This document shows, one piece after another, positions 18,169 through 28,506 of a stretch of DNA of 64,000 nt. How positions within the stretch are numbered: position 1 is the stretch's first letter; each line of letters opens with the position of its first letter. The translations under genes and the position numbers were made by a program. The notes beneath the pieces were generated by a model. The model was not told where the DNA came from, did not search any database, and was given only the letters and a program-made list of their open reading frames with translations. The DNA is from Phenylobacterium sp. J426 (GTDB taxonomy: Bacteria > Pseudomonadota > Alphaproteobacteria > Caulobacterales > Caulobacteraceae). The stretch lies in NCBI RefSeq assembly GCF_024699945.1, contig NZ_JAJOMY010000001.1, positions 3,851,001-3,915,000 on the forward strand. Reading direction: 5' to 3'.

Positions 18169-19185
18169 TCATGGCAAGCGGGGAAGCTTGCCGTCGCGAG
18201 GAAGTGGAACCTTGCTTCGGCCGATTGCCCTCACCTCTGCGGCGGTCAGCGACGTCTCTGCCGCAAGCCCCTCGTAGTAGGCACGCAAATCGCCAGCGAA
18301 CGGCCAGTCCGACGCCGTAACGAACCGCTCCGGACCTATTCTCCGGAGCAGCGCCGAGAAGGCCGCCCGGTCGGCCGGCGTCGCCTCGGGACGATACACC
18401 TGCGCCAGATCAAACCAGAGATTCTTGGCGATCATCGGATCGTGCGCGATCACGTCGGCGAAAGCGCCCAGCGCGGCCAGCGTCGGGGCGTCGATCCCGC
18501 CCCACCCCGCCGAATGGGCGATGATCAGCGGCACGCCGCGCGCCTCGGGCAGAACCTCCCGGATGAAGGTCTGGGCGTCCTCGCGCCCGTAGTCCGGCGA
18601 GCTGGTGCGCATGTGGATCATGATGGCGAACCGCGCCTCCGCGGCGGCGCGCACGACCGCCTTCAATCGCGCCACGTCGGCCGGGGAGCGCAGATCCACA
18701 CCCGAGTTGGTCAGGTGCAGCTTGATCCCCGAGGCGGTGCGGTCCGCCCGCCAAGCGGCGATCTCTGCGAGCGCCGTCTCCGTCAGCGGATTGAGCCCGA
18801 TGAAAGCGACAAGCCGGTCAGGATGGGCCCGCGCCTGCCCGACCGTGAAGGCGTTGGCGGCATGGAGGCGCTGCGGGGCGTCGGCCGGAACCGGCCCCAT
18901 CAGCGCGCTCTCCGCCAGGTAGCCGGTGGACATCAACCAGCCCCGTCGAACGCCGGCCGCATCCAGGGCCGCAAGGGCGTCGGCCACGGACAGGGGATTC
19001 ACGAACGCCGGGTCGCAGGGCCGCTTCCGCAGCGGGCTCTCGCAATAGGCCGGAAGCATCGCCAGGATCTCGGGCGAATGCACATGCATGTGGTGGTCGG
19101 TCGCCACATCCATCGGCTGGGCGGCGACAACCTTGGCCGAAGCGAACAGGACCAGGGCGGCGGCGACGCTCGTGAGCCGGCGCAT
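18169..19185 (-). CDS. Exported amidohydrolase_2-family metal hydrolase
   Basis: A 338-residue TIM-barrel hydrolase. ATG 19185 begins a signal peptide (MRRLTSVAAALVLFASAKVVAAQ); longer readings upstream lack a start signal. Metal-binding HxH appears as DHHMHVH at the mature N-terminus. Later come IMIHMRTS and LIIAHSAG with further His, and TASDWPF with the terminal Asp. It is 28 bases downstream of the S9 peptidase and is the last gene of the riboswitch-controlled operon. It may cleave amide bonds left after the peptidase step, or a cyclic or N-acylated amino-acid derivative; this role is inferred from context. Confidence 0.8.
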   Translation of the reverse strand: MRRLTSVAAALVLFASAKVVAAQPMDVATDHHMHVHSPEILAMLPAYCESPLRKRPCDPAFVNPLSVADALAALDAAGVRRGWLMSTGYLAESALMGPVPADAPQRLHAANAFTVGQARAHPDRLVAFIGLNPLTETALAEIAAWRADRTASGIKLHLTNSGVDLRSPADVARLKAVVRAAAEARFAIMIHMRTSSPDYGREDAQTFIREVLPEARGVPLIIAHSAGWGGIDAPTLAALGAFADVIAHDPMIAKNLWFDLAQVYRPEATPADRAAFSALLRRIGPERFVTASDWPFAGDLRAYYEGLAAETSLTAAEVRAIGRSKVPLPRDGKLPRLP

Positions 19186-19213
19186 CAGCGGCTTCCTTCC
19201 CGGGGGCGGCCGG

Positions 19214-21159
19214 CTATTCGACCGCCTCCCCCAGCAGGTTCTTTCGCCAGAACTGGAGGACCGTCCAGAAGTGGTAGTCGGCGTTTTCCTTCTTCTGGAA
19301 GATGTGCCCCTCGTTCTTCGCAAGCAGGTGCCCGACCGACCCGCCGCGAGCGCGGATCGCCGCGATCACCTGGTCCGCCTCCGACGGCGGCACGCGGGGG
19401 TCGTTGCCTCCCGTCGCGACAATCATGGGGATCTTGATCTTGTCGACGGAGCTAAGCGGCGAGATTTCCTGCAGCTTGGCGCGCTGCCTGGGATCGCGCT
19501 CGTCGCCGTATTCCACCCGGCGAAGGTCGCGCCGGTAGGACTGGGTGTTCTCCAGGAACGTGACGAAGTTGGAGATCGCGACCGTGCAGCTCGCGCCTTT
19601 CAGGCGGTCGCCGTAGCGGATCGCGACCGCGTAGCACATGTAGCCGCCGTACGAGAGGCCCGAGACGCCGAACCGACTGGCGTCGAGCGCCGGGTCCTGG
19701 GCGAGCGCGTCGTAGAACGGGCCGATGTCCTTGACCGAGTCCTCGCGCTTGAACGGGCCGTTGTCGAGGTTGACGAAGCGTTTTCCGAAGCCCGACGAAC
19801 CGCGGACGTTCGGCATGAAGACCGCGACGCCCAGCTCGTTGATCAGGTAGTTCCACGAGCCGATGAAGTCGGGGCGGACCTGGCCTTCAGGCCCTCCGTG
19901 AATGTCCATCACCAGCGGCCGCTTCCCGGGAAATTTCGCCGGGTCGGGACTGTAGAGGAAGCCGGAGACCGGCTCGCCGTCGAAGCTCTTGACCTCGATC
20001 AGCTTGGGCTCGACGTTGGCTTCGGGGTCGAGGCCGCCGCTTTCGCTCCGGGTCCAGCGGGTCACCGCCAGGGTCTTGGGATCGATCGAGAAGGCGTCGC
20101 CCGGCACGCGCGCCGACGAGAGGCTCAGGCCGATGTCGCCCCAGGGCGCAATATGGATAGGGTCGCCGATGCTCCAGTTGAGGACCCCCGCCGGCAGCCC
20201 GTCGACGTTGCGGGTCACCCCGGTGGCGATGTCCATTACGCGGAGCCGCGTGACGCCGGCGTCGTTGATCGCATAGGCCAGGAAGCTGCCGTCAGGCGAG
20301 ATCGCGAAATCGCTCACATCCCACTTCGGCTCCCGGCTCACGGGCGTGAACCGGCCGCTTTTCCGATCGAGCTTGCCCAGCCGGAGGAAGTCGGAATCCT
20401 TGTCCGAAGTCGTCCAGATCGTGCCGTCCGGCGCGTAGCGGGCCCCGGGATAGGAGACCTGAGCCTTGGGGTCGGTGACGCGGGTGAGCTTCCCGCTGGC
20501 GAGATCCAGCTCGTAGATGACGGTCTGGTTGATGGATGTGCGGTTGGCGACCAGGGCGGTGCGGCCGTCCTCGGAGAAGTCGGCGATGTTCCAGCCGCCG
20601 CCGGTCACCTGCGCGACGAGGCGCTCGCTGCCCGGTGTCGTGGGATCGGCGACGTAGAGGTCCATGTCCGCGCCGTTCCGGCGGCTGGAGGCGTAGCCGA
20701 TCAGCTTGCCGTCCGGACCCAGGCGCCGAACCAATTGCGGCTTTCGCCGTCGGTGATCCGCGACAGGCGGCCGTCCTTCAGGGTGTAGAGCTGGTAGAAC
20801 TCGCCGCCGCCCACGTCCTTCTGCACCACGGTCGTCGCACCGTCGGGCGACAAGGCCGCGAACATGATGGGTTCGTCCTCGAAGCTCACCTGGCGGCGGT
20901 CGCCATAGGGCGTTTGCACGACGTGGAGCTGCTCCGTTGCGCCGAACCGGGTCTTGATCAGCATCGAGCGGTCGGCGGGGTTCCAGCCCAGGAAGGCGGC
21001 GCGACGCGACTGCAGGTAAGGCCGGGTGGCGTCCACCAGCGTTTCCGGCACCGCCGGGAGCTCGTCGGCGACGACGGCGGCGGGCGGCGGGACGGCGGCC
21101 ACGGCGGGCGCGGCGATGGCGAGGGTCATGCCCATCGCCGCGGAAAGGCGGGTCAGCAT
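19214..21159 (-). CDS. Periplasmic S9 prolyl-oligopeptidase-type peptidase (frame break near 20719)
   Basis: A secreted serine peptidase of about 648 residues. It has a signal peptide (MLTRLSAAMGMTLAIAAPAVA), an N-terminal beta-propeller with repeated SPDG-type blades, and a C-terminal alpha/beta-hydrolase domain. The nucleophile is in GLSYGGYMCYA, the acid in GGNDPRVPPSEAD and the base in KNEGHIFQ. The frame breaks at the CCC run 20718-20720; one added base joins NWFGAW to GPDGKLIGYASSRR. ATG 21159 has GAGAG upstream. It lies 62 bases after the TonB receptor, consistent with import of a peptide followed by cleavage in the periplasm. Confidence 0.87.
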
Positions 21160-21221
21160 TGGGATACTCTCGTAGGCAAGGGCGGCGGGCCGGGCGCAGG
21201 GGCGCGGCCCGCCCATGCGCA

Positions 21222-23934
21222 TCAGAAGGCGACGCGGGCGCCGACCGTGAAGTAGCGGCCGATCACGTCGTAGTAGGGCGAGTAGAGCGAGCCGGGCGGC
21301 GGATCCTTGTCGAACAGATTGGTCACCGCGCCGTAGAGCTCGACATTGTGGTCATCGACCGACAGTCGAGCGTTCAAACCCACATCGAAGTAGGTGTAGG
21401 CGTCGATCTTGTTGTTCACGATGTTGATGGTCGAGTTGTACTTGCCCTTCGAGATGTAGCGGGCGCGGGCGAAGCCGCCGAAGACGTCGCCCTTCCAGTC
21501 GGCGCTGGCCATCACGCGTAGCTTGGGCACGCCCAGGCCGAACGAGTACCCTTGCGACCGCACGTATTCGATCACGCTGATGCCGTCGTCGGTGGTCAGG
21601 CTGTTCACCCAGGTGCCGACCAGGCGCAGGGTCAGCTTGCCCGACGCGCTGGCGAACAGGTCTTCCATTGCGGCGCGGTAGGACACTTCAGCGTCGACCC
21701 CGTCCGTCTCGTACTTCGAGAGGTTCACGAACGTCGAGCGGGTGCGGACGAGATTGCCATCGGCGTCCCGGTCCACCTTGGCGCAGAGGTCGGTGTTCCC
21801 GTTGAAGCAGCGGGTGACCAGGTCCTGCGGGGCGATGGTGGTGATGACGTCGTCGATCTTGATCTTGAAGTAGTCGATAGAGAGGTTGAGGCCCGGGATC
21901 GACGGTGGCTGGTAGGTGACGCCGGCCGTGAACGTGTCCGCTGTCTCAGGCGTCAGCTCCGGGTTCCCGCCGCCGTTGTTCAGCACATAAACCGTCTGGC
22001 CTTTCACCGGGTCGTTGATGTTGTTGTACCCGGTGGTCGTCGTGGTGAAGAGCTCGGAGAGATTGGCCGAGCGGATGTCGCGCGACAGGGTGACCCGGCC
22101 GCGGAAGCCGCCGAAGAACTCGTTCGTGGCGCCGACCTTCCACGACCAGATCGAGCCGGTCGTGTCGTAGTCCGAGATGCGGGCGGCGGCGTTCAGGTCC
22201 AGCTTCTTGAAGCCGGGGACATCGGCCAGCACCGGGATCAGGATCTCTCCGAAGGCTTCCTTCACCGTGAACTCGCCGGCCATGGCCGAGAAGCTGAACG
22301 ACGTGAAGGCCTTCGCCGCGTCCAGCTCGCCGACGGTCTGCTTGATCTGCTCCTTGCGGGCCTCGATGCCGACGGCGATCGAGACGTCGCCGGCCGGCAG
22401 TGCGAAGGGCTCGCCGCGCAGGCTGACGCCGCCGACGTCCAGCTTGGTCGTCGCGCGCTGCCGCGGCGTACCGGTGACGTAGTCGATGGCCGCCTGCGAC
22501 GGCGCGCCGAGGCCGAATAGATTCAGCGGCACGCAGTTGGTCGAGGGGTTGGTGAGCGCGATCCGGCAGATCGGCTGGCCGGTCGTCGGGCTGATCACCG
22601 AGTCCACCGCCCAAGCGAACTCCTGGCGAAGCTGGAAGCCGGGCGTATCGATGTTGTTCTGGTACTCGCCGTGGCTGTAGAAGGCGCTCCAGCGCCACGC
22701 GTCGTCGGCGAAGGAGCCGTCCAGGGCGACCGACACCTGCGTGTTGACCCGCTCGAAGTCGATCGTGCCGTACGACAGGTCGGAGTTGAACCGGCCCATG
22801 GTGAAGGTCGTCTGGCCCGCCGCCAGCATGGCGTTGCGGACCTCCGGCGAGAGGAAGGCGTTGTCGCGGCTGATCGTCAGGTTGCCGCGGTTATGGTCGC
22901 CGAACCAGATGTAGTTGTTCCACATCCGCGACCGCAGGACGTCGGCGGTCAGTTTGAGGTTGTCCGTCAGATCGTAGGTCGCGCCGAACATCAGGGCGTA
23001 GCGGCGTTGCGGCGTGACCAGCGGGCTGAGGTCGTCGTTCGAGGGGCCCTCGCCGCCGATCATCGACGTGCCGACCACCGTGCCCCCGCGCGAAGTCGCG
23101 CAGCGAGCCGTCGGGGTTGAAGGCCTTGCCGGCGAGCACGCCCGACAGGATCAGGCCGCCATAGGCCGCGTTCGAGAAGCCGACATCGCCCACGTTGATG
23201 AAGGTGCCAGGGATGGCGCTGTTGGCCACCTGCGACCAGCGGCCGACGTTCTTGCGAGAGATCTTCGGGACCACGCCGTCGTTGTCGAGGTACTCGCCAC
23301 CCACCACGAAGTGGCCGCGCCCGCCGGCGAACTCGGCCCCATAGGCCCCTTCCACGCGGATCTCGGCGGCGTCGTCACGGGAGGAGATACCGTACTGAGC
23401 GCCAAACTTGGCGCCGTCCAGCTCGCGGTCGATGCTGATGTTCACGACGCCCGCCACGGCGCCGGAGCCCCAGGCGGCCGAAGCGCCACCGGTGACGATA
23501 TCCACCCCGCCAATCAGGACGGTGGGGATCGTGTTGAGATCGTTCTCGCTGGTGAAGCGACGGCCGCCGAGCAGCACCAGCGTGCGGCTGATCCCGAGCC
23601 CGCGCAGGTCGAGCGGCGCGTTGCCGGCGCCCGTGTTGGTGCCGGTGGTCTGTGGCGACGTCGTCGCCCGGAACTGCGGCATGTCGTTCAGCGCGGCGGC
23701 GACATTGGGCCGGGCGCCGACCAGCAGCTCCTCCGGAGTCACGTGCACAGTGGGCGTCGGGGCTTCGAATCCGGCCACGTCGATCCGCGAGGCGGTGACC
23801 ACGACGGCCTCGACCTCGCCGGACGCGGCCGGAGCCTGGGCGAATGCGCCCGAAGCGTAGGCGGCGGCAAAAAGCGCGGGCGCAAGGCTGCAGCCCATCA
23901 GCAGGCGCGAGCGCCTACGGCGAGAATTCGACAT
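21222..23934 (-). CDS. TonB-dependent receptor, first gene behind glycine riboswitch (frame break near 23085)
   Basis: A large receptor of about 903 residues. ATG 23934 has AAGGGGAT upstream. MSNSRRRRSRLLMGCSLAPA begins a long signal peptide, the TonB-box region is VEAVVVTASRI, and the plug includes RTLVLLGGRR and the typical GGASAAWGSGAVAGVVN block. The barrel ends in an aromatic residue (FTVGARVAF). This plug type is frequent in Caulobacter- and Sphingomonas-type receptors for organic substrates. At the C5 run 23083-23087 one base too many (or two too few) shifts the frame; repair joins LRDFARG to TVVGTSMIGG. It is preceded by a tandem glycine riboswitch and followed by an S9 peptidase and an amidohydrolase. 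Confidence 0.87.
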
Positions 23935-24061
23935 TGGTAGATCCCCTTTTTCGTCGCGAGCGACAGCTGTTGTGGCCGGGCTCCGCAGGCGCGGTCTGCG
24001 CCGCGCTCCCCAGAGACGACGCGTCCGGCACGCGGGTCCCCGCGCCTGTCCACGCCTCCGG

Positions 24062-24250
24062 CCTTGCTTGCCCCCGCTGTCCCCGTGCCTGAGAGATTCA
24101 GGCGCCAAGCGCCCTTGCTCCTTCGGCGAGGTTGGCGCGCCAACCTGCTTTCCAGCGTCAGTCCGTGCCCTGCGGTCCTTTTGCCTGAGCGTTTCCGGGG
24201 CGGTTGCGCCTTCGGCGTCGGGGGAGGTCCGATCTCTCCCGCAAGAGCAG
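24062..24250 (-). ncRNA. Tandem glycine riboswitch
   Basis: Read on the minus strand, two glycine aptamers lie in series. Aptamer 1 (about 24242 to 24165) has GGGAGAG, then CGCCGAAGGCGCAA, then GGAAACGCTCAGGCAAAAGG and ACCG. Aptamer 2 (about 24160 to 24065) has GCTGGAAAGC, a GGTTGG/CCAACC helix, CGCCGAAGGAGCAA, then TCTCAGGCACGGGGACAG. These are the hallmark conserved cores of gcvT-type riboswitches in the right order and spacing. The end lies about 130 bases before the ATG of the TonB receptor at 23934. No U-tract terminator follows, so control of translation or Rho-dependent termination is more likely than intrinsic termination. Glycine switches usually activate gcv or amino-acid transport genes, which makes this target unusual. 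Confidence 0.9.
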
Positions 24251-24255
24251 GAATG

Positions 24256-24284
24256 AGTAGATTGAGCCTCGATCAACCTGTCAA
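24256..24284 (-). promoter_or_regulatory. Promoter of the glycine-riboswitch operon
   Basis: On the minus strand TTGACA (24284-24279) and TCTACT (24261-24256) are separated by 17 bases, a good sigma-70 arrangement. The predicted start near 24249 coincides with the 5' end of the riboswitch. Confidence 0.65.
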
Positions 24285-24496
24285 AAGGCTGTTTCCTGCA
24301 ATCAAATTCCACCCACCGTCATTTGACTGCACATTTTTGCCGGCGAACATCTCGCAGCAGGTCGTCCTGGTTGCATTGCCGATGGCCGAGGTCTGCGGCT
24401 GACAGGTCGGTGACAGCTTTCGGCCCGCACCCCCACCCGGGGATTTTTGAACCGAGCCGTCGCTTGCCTGCAGTCTGTGCTTACGGCGCCACAGTT

Positions 24497-25853
24497 TTAG
24501 GCAGGCTGGAACACCAGCTGCACCGCCAACCCTCGTCGCGGGCGGTTCCGGACGGTGAGTTCGGCGCCGAAGGCGTCAGCCAGGGTCTGTACGACCGCCA
24601 TCCCAAGCCCCGCGCCCAACGTGCCTTCGGCCCCGGCGCCGCGATAGAAGCGCTCGGCGAGGCGCTCGAGTTCGGCCGGCGGCATGCCGGGGCCGCGGTC
24701 CCAGATGGTCACCGCCACGCGCCCGTCCGGCATCGGACGCAGCCAGGCGAAGATCATCCCGCCGCCGTAGACGGCGGCGTTCGACAGCAGGTTGCGGAAC
24801 ATTTCCGCCACCAGCACGGGATCCCCACGCACCCGAGCGGCGGCCGCGTCGTCTCGCACGCGGACCTCCGACCGCGGATGGGCGCCCATGACCTCCACAG
24901 CCGCCTGCCGCACCGCCGGCGCTACGTCGGCCGAGCCGGCGACGGCGGTCGATTCCGCCCGGGCCAAGGCCAACAGCTGACTGAGCACCACATGCAGCCG
25001 GGCAGAGGCGTCGCGGGAGTCCCGGACCAGGGCGGCGGCCTCGCCTTGCCTGAGACGTCCTCCGGAGAGCAGCGCGAGGTTGGCGGTGATCACCGACAGG
25101 GGCGTGCGGAGTTGGTGAGATGCGTCGGCCGCGAACCGCGCCAGACCCGTGGCGGAACGTTCCAGGGTGGCCAGCAGGCCATTGTAGGCGCCGACGACCG
25201 GCGCGACCTCGACGGGGACGCCGACCACGGACGCAGGCGCATAGTTGGCGCGCAGCTCCTGAGACCTGCGGGTAAGCTCGGCCGCCAGCTGCTGTAGGGG
25301 GCGAAGGCTCCACACCGTCGCTGGCCAGATCAGCAGGGCCGCCCCGCCGACGAGACATACCGGAAGGGCGATCAGGCCGAGCAGGAGTTCCCGCACGCTG
25401 GCGCGGCGGGAATCGAGGCTTTGCGCCACGACCACGGAGACCGGAGCCTGGAGGCCGGGCACTTCGACCATCGTCTCGGCGAGCCGCACCGGCATGCCGA
25501 ACATCCGGCCGTTGCCGAACACCACGGCGTCGACACGCGCCTTCGGCAACTGCGGCAGCTCGCCGTAACCCGTGACGAGTCGCCCCTCCTGGCGGACGCC
25601 GTAGAAGACCGCGTCCCGCTCCGGACCGTCAAGCAGGCCGAGCGACCAGGGCGAGAGCCGCACCGTCGCGCGCCCGTCGCGGGCGCTGACCTGCTCGGCG
25701 ATGGCCATCACGGAGGCGGCCAGCAGGCGGTCCGATGTCCGCTCCACCACCCGCTGCGCCAGCATCGCTCCGCCCCCGGCCAGGGCCGCGGCGAGAAGCG
25801 CGAGGGGGGAGCACTTGGGCGAGCAGCAGCCGAACCGCCAGGCTGGAGGGCAA
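24497..25853 (-). CDS. TctE-like sensor histidine kinase (frame break near 25806)
   Basis: An inner-membrane histidine kinase of about 451 residues. An N-terminal membrane helix, a periplasmic domain of the 2CSK_N type and a second helix (LLLGLIALPVCLVGGAALLIW) are followed by HAMP-like sequence. The H-box is FAADASHQLRTPLSVI, with N-box NLLSNAAVYGGG and G-boxes WDRGPGMPP and GAGLGMAVV. The first helix and the rest lie in different frames, broken at the G6 run 25804-25809; one base less gives VLPLALLAAALAGGGAML. The probable start is TTG 25853, two bases after the regulator stop. It pairs with the regulator at 25856 and sits beside a lone substrate-binding protein it may sense. Confidence 0.82.
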
Positions 25854-25855
25854 CC

Positions 25856-26518
25856 TCAAGGGTCGAGCCTGTAGCCGACGCCGCGCAGCGTTCGGATGCC
25901 TGGCCCGTCCGGCTTCAGCTTTCGACGGAGGCGTCCGACATGGACGTCCAGGACGTTCGGCGACACCGCCGCCTCGTCGGGGAACATCTCCGCGACCAGT
26001 TGCTCCCGGCTCACCACGCGCGCTGGTCGGCTGGCGAGAACCTTCAGCGCGGTCCACTCCCTCGGGCGCAGGTCGAGCGGCCGACCGCCAACCGCCGCAG
26101 CGCCTGACTCAAGGTCGCAGGTCAGGGCGCCGACCACCAGGAGATTGGCCGCCGCCCCGCGCTTGCGCCGGACGACTGCGCGGACGCGCGCCGCGAGTTC
26201 CTCTGGCTCGAACGGCTTCAACACGTAGTCATCGGCCCCCATGTCGAGGCCCGCCACGCGGTCCGGAACGGCGTCGCGGGCCGTCAGCACGACGATCGGC
26301 AAGTCAGAGCCCGCCCGCCGAAGCCGGGCGAGAATCTCGAAACCGTCGATGTCGGGCAGGCCGATGTCGAGGACCATGGCGTCGAAAGCACGCGCCTCCA
26401 GCTCCCCGAGCGCAGCGGCGCCGCTGGCGACAGTGTGGGGCTCGTGGCCCGCGGCGGCGAAGGACGCGGCGAGGGATCGCGACAGCGGCGCGTCATCCTC
26501 GACAACTAGGATCTTCAT
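25856..26518 (-). CDS. TctD/OmpR-family response regulator
   Basis: A 220-residue regulator. The receiver domain has the acidic pair in VVEDDAPL, the phospho-acceptor in LDIGLPDIDGF (about Asp51) and the Lys in YVLKPFEPEEL. The C-terminal winged helix has REWTALKVLASRPARVVSREQL and the DNA-contact VDVHVGRLRRKL-like segment, ending GVGYRLDP. Cognate kinase downstream at 24497. It is divergent from the binding-protein gene at 26557 with 38 bases between starts, so it may regulate that gene and itself. Confidence 0.9.
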   Translation of the reverse strand: MKILVVEDDAPLSRSLAASFAAAGHEPHTVASGAAALGELEARAFDAMVLDIGLPDIDGFEILARLRRAGSDLPIVVLTARDAVPDRVAGLDMGADDYVLKPFEPEELAARVRAVVRRKRGAAANLLVVGALTCDLESGAAAVGGRPLDLRPREWTALKVLASRPARVVSREQLVAEMFPDEAAVSPNVLDVHVGRLRRKLKPDGPGIRTLRGVGYRLDP

Positions 26519-26556
26519 GGCGATGCTTGGACGAGACGCAGAACGGCGGGAGGATC

Positions 26557-27633
26557 TTGATTATCGGAGCGCAGCCGCCCTCGGGGGTCAAGCCGAGCCG
26601 CCGCGCCATGCTGGCGGCTGCCCCGGCGCTCTGCCTCGGCGGCTGCCGCCTTCCAGGCGAAGCCCAGGACCCATGGGTCGCGCGGGCCGCGAAGCGCGAG
26701 GGCGAGGTCGTCATCTACGCCAATAACGACGTGGCGGGCGCGGTCGCGGAGGGCTTCGAACGCCGCAACCCCGGGCTGAAGGTCCGCTTCCGCGAACTCA
26801 GTTCGGTCGGCATCCGCGATGCCATCGTCTCGGAGGACCGCGGGAGCCGCCCGATCGCGGACATCGCCTGGAGCACGGCGATGGACCTGCAGGTGAAGCT
26901 GGTCAACGACGGCTACGCCCAGCGCCTGCGCCTCCGCGAGGCGCAGGACCTTCCGCCCTGGGCCGTCTGGCGCGATCGCGGCTTCGCCGTCACTGCCGAG
27001 CCGGTGGGCTTCGCCTACAACGCCCGTGTCCTGGCGGAGGCCCCGCAGAGCCACGCCGCCCTCCTCCGCGCCCTGCACGAGGACCCCAAGGCCTGGCGCG
27101 GCCAGATCGCGCTCTACGATCCGGAGAAAAGCGCTGTCGGCTTCATGTACCTTTCGGCAGACACGCAAATCTATCCCCAGGCGTGGGAGCTCCTGGAGGC
27201 TATCGCGCGCTCAGGCCCTGGCCTCTATGTTCCTGGCGGAGCGATCATGCGGCGGCTGTCCAGCGGCGAGCACCGCCTGGCCTACAATATGACGCTGACC
27301 TACGCCGACTGGTGGGCGCGCAACCGAGATCCGAACATCCGGTTCCTAGAGCCCAACGACTACCACTTCGCGATTTCGAGCGTCGCGTTCGTCACGCGGG
27401 CGGCCCCGCATCCGAACGCCGCGCGCCTGTTCCTGGGCTACCTGCTTTCCGACGAAGGGCAGCGGCTGCTCACGGCTGGGCGCCTTCGCCCGCTTCGCAA
27501 CCATACCGAGGATGGCTCACCCGGGGCGCGACACATACGTGTGGGTCCCGCCCTCCTCGCCAACCTCGACCAAGCCAGACGCGCCGACATGCTGGCGCGC
27601 TGGCGCCACGCCCTCGCCGCGGGCCCGGCCTGA
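26557..27633 (+). CDS. Lone AfuA/FbpA-type substrate-binding lipoprotein
   Basis: A bacterial extracellular solute-binding protein of about 358 residues. TTG 26557 follows GGGAGG and gives a Tat-like lipoprotein signal (PSRRAMLAAAPALCLGGC, Cys near residue 30); ATG 26608 is the alternative. Family features include GEVVIYANNDVAGAVAEGFE at the start, WSTAMDLQ, and RLAYNMTLTYADWW and RLFLGYLLSDEGQRLL towards the end. There is no permease or ATPase next to it. Standing beside a TctDE-like pair, it may act as a periplasmic sensor subunit, as the AfuA homologue PgtC does for phosphoglycerate; that parallel is inferred. Confidence 0.78.
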   Translation: MIIGAQPPSGVKPSRRAMLAAAPALCLGGCRLPGEAQDPWVARAAKREGEVVIYANNDVAGAVAEGFERRNPGLKVRFRELSSVGIRDAIVSEDRGSRPIADIAWSTAMDLQVKLVNDGYAQRLRLREAQDLPPWAVWRDRGFAVTAEPVGFAYNARVLAEAPQSHAALLRALHEDPKAWRGQIALYDPEKSAVGFMYLSADTQIYPQAWELLEAIARSGPGLYVPGGAIMRRLSSGEHRLAYNMTLTYADWWARNRDPNIRFLEPNDYHFAISSVAFVTRAAPHPNAARLFLGYLLSDEGQRLLTAGRLRPLRNHTEDGSPGARHIRVGPALLANLDQARRADMLARWRHALAAGPA

Positions 27634-27852
27634 CAGAGGTTGAACCGCTCGCCGCGCCGGTTCAGCCCCACCACACTGGGCACGGGCTGTCCTGTGGGCG
27701 ATGAAGAGTTGGCGGGCCCCACAGCGCCGCGGGGCGACGGCGCCGCCGCGGGGGGCGCGGCCTATCAGGTCCGGGCGGGTATTGGAGGGGATCTCGACCA
27801 GAGATCATGGTCGACGTCACCTTGCGGCTCCGAGGGCCGAAGTCCCCGACGG

Positions 27853-28236
27853 CTAAGCCTCGGCCGCGCAGCTGCGCAGCATGCGCTCGAGACGCTGCTG
27901 GAGCACGTCCGGCTCGAACGGCTTCATGAGGTAGTCCCGCGCGCCGAGGCCGACCGCGCGGGCGACATCGGCCGGATGGCGGCGCCCGGAAAGCATGAGG
28001 GTCGGCAGGCGGGCGAGTTTCGCAGGTCCGAGGCGCTGGAGGACGGCGAAGCCATCGAGGTACGGCATGTCGATGTCCAGGATCATGGCGTCCGGCCGGA
28101 AGGCCAGCACCTTCTCCAGCGCCTGGATCCCATGCCGCGCGAAGTCCGCGTCATGGCCCATCATCATCATGCGGAGCATCAAGATCTCGACGATCAGCGG
28201 GTCGTCGTCGACCACGAGGACGCGCCGGCCGCTCAT
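27853..28236 (-). CDS. Single-domain response regulator (CheY-like)
   Basis: A 127-residue receiver without output domain. ATG 28236 gives MSGRRVLVVDDDPLIVEIL; longer readings add only low-complexity Pro/Arg/Ala sequence. The phospho-acceptor is in MILDIDMPYLDGF, and the Thr/Ser and Lys are in LMLSGRRHP and YLMKPFEPDVL. It lies 271 bases downstream of the hybrid kinase at 28507 on the same strand, so it may receive phosphate from that kinase. The 27634-27852 stretch beyond it holds no gene I can support. Confidence 0.82.
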   Translation of the reverse strand: MSGRRVLVVDDDPLIVEILMLRMMMMGHDADFARHGIQALEKVLAFRPDAMILDIDMPYLDGFAVLQRLGPAKLARLPTLMLSGRRHPADVARAVGLGARDYLMKPFEPDVLQQRLERMLRSCAAEA

Positions 28237-28506
28237 GGGGCGCGCCGCCGGGCCAGGGCCTCGCGGTCTTCCGGGCGCCGGCGCCATGCCAGGCGGTGTG
28301 GGGCCGGCGTGCGGGGCGACGGCCGCGGTTCGCGGGGGTATGCGATCTTCGGGCCGCAGAGGCTCGTCATCGGTGGCGGCGATGGCATGTCCGCGCTCTC
28401 CGAGCCGCGTATCGCCCGACATGGGTTCGCGGCGGCTCGGCAGCCGTTATCGACCGGTGCGGCCGGTCCGCTGAATACTGTAAAACTCCTAAGGGGCGCG
28501 GCGGGA

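Noticed and set aside
19088..20788. 566-codon plus-strand open frame
   Set aside because: Antisense shadow of the S9 peptidase and amidohydrolase; low-complexity, no start signal and no recognisable domain.
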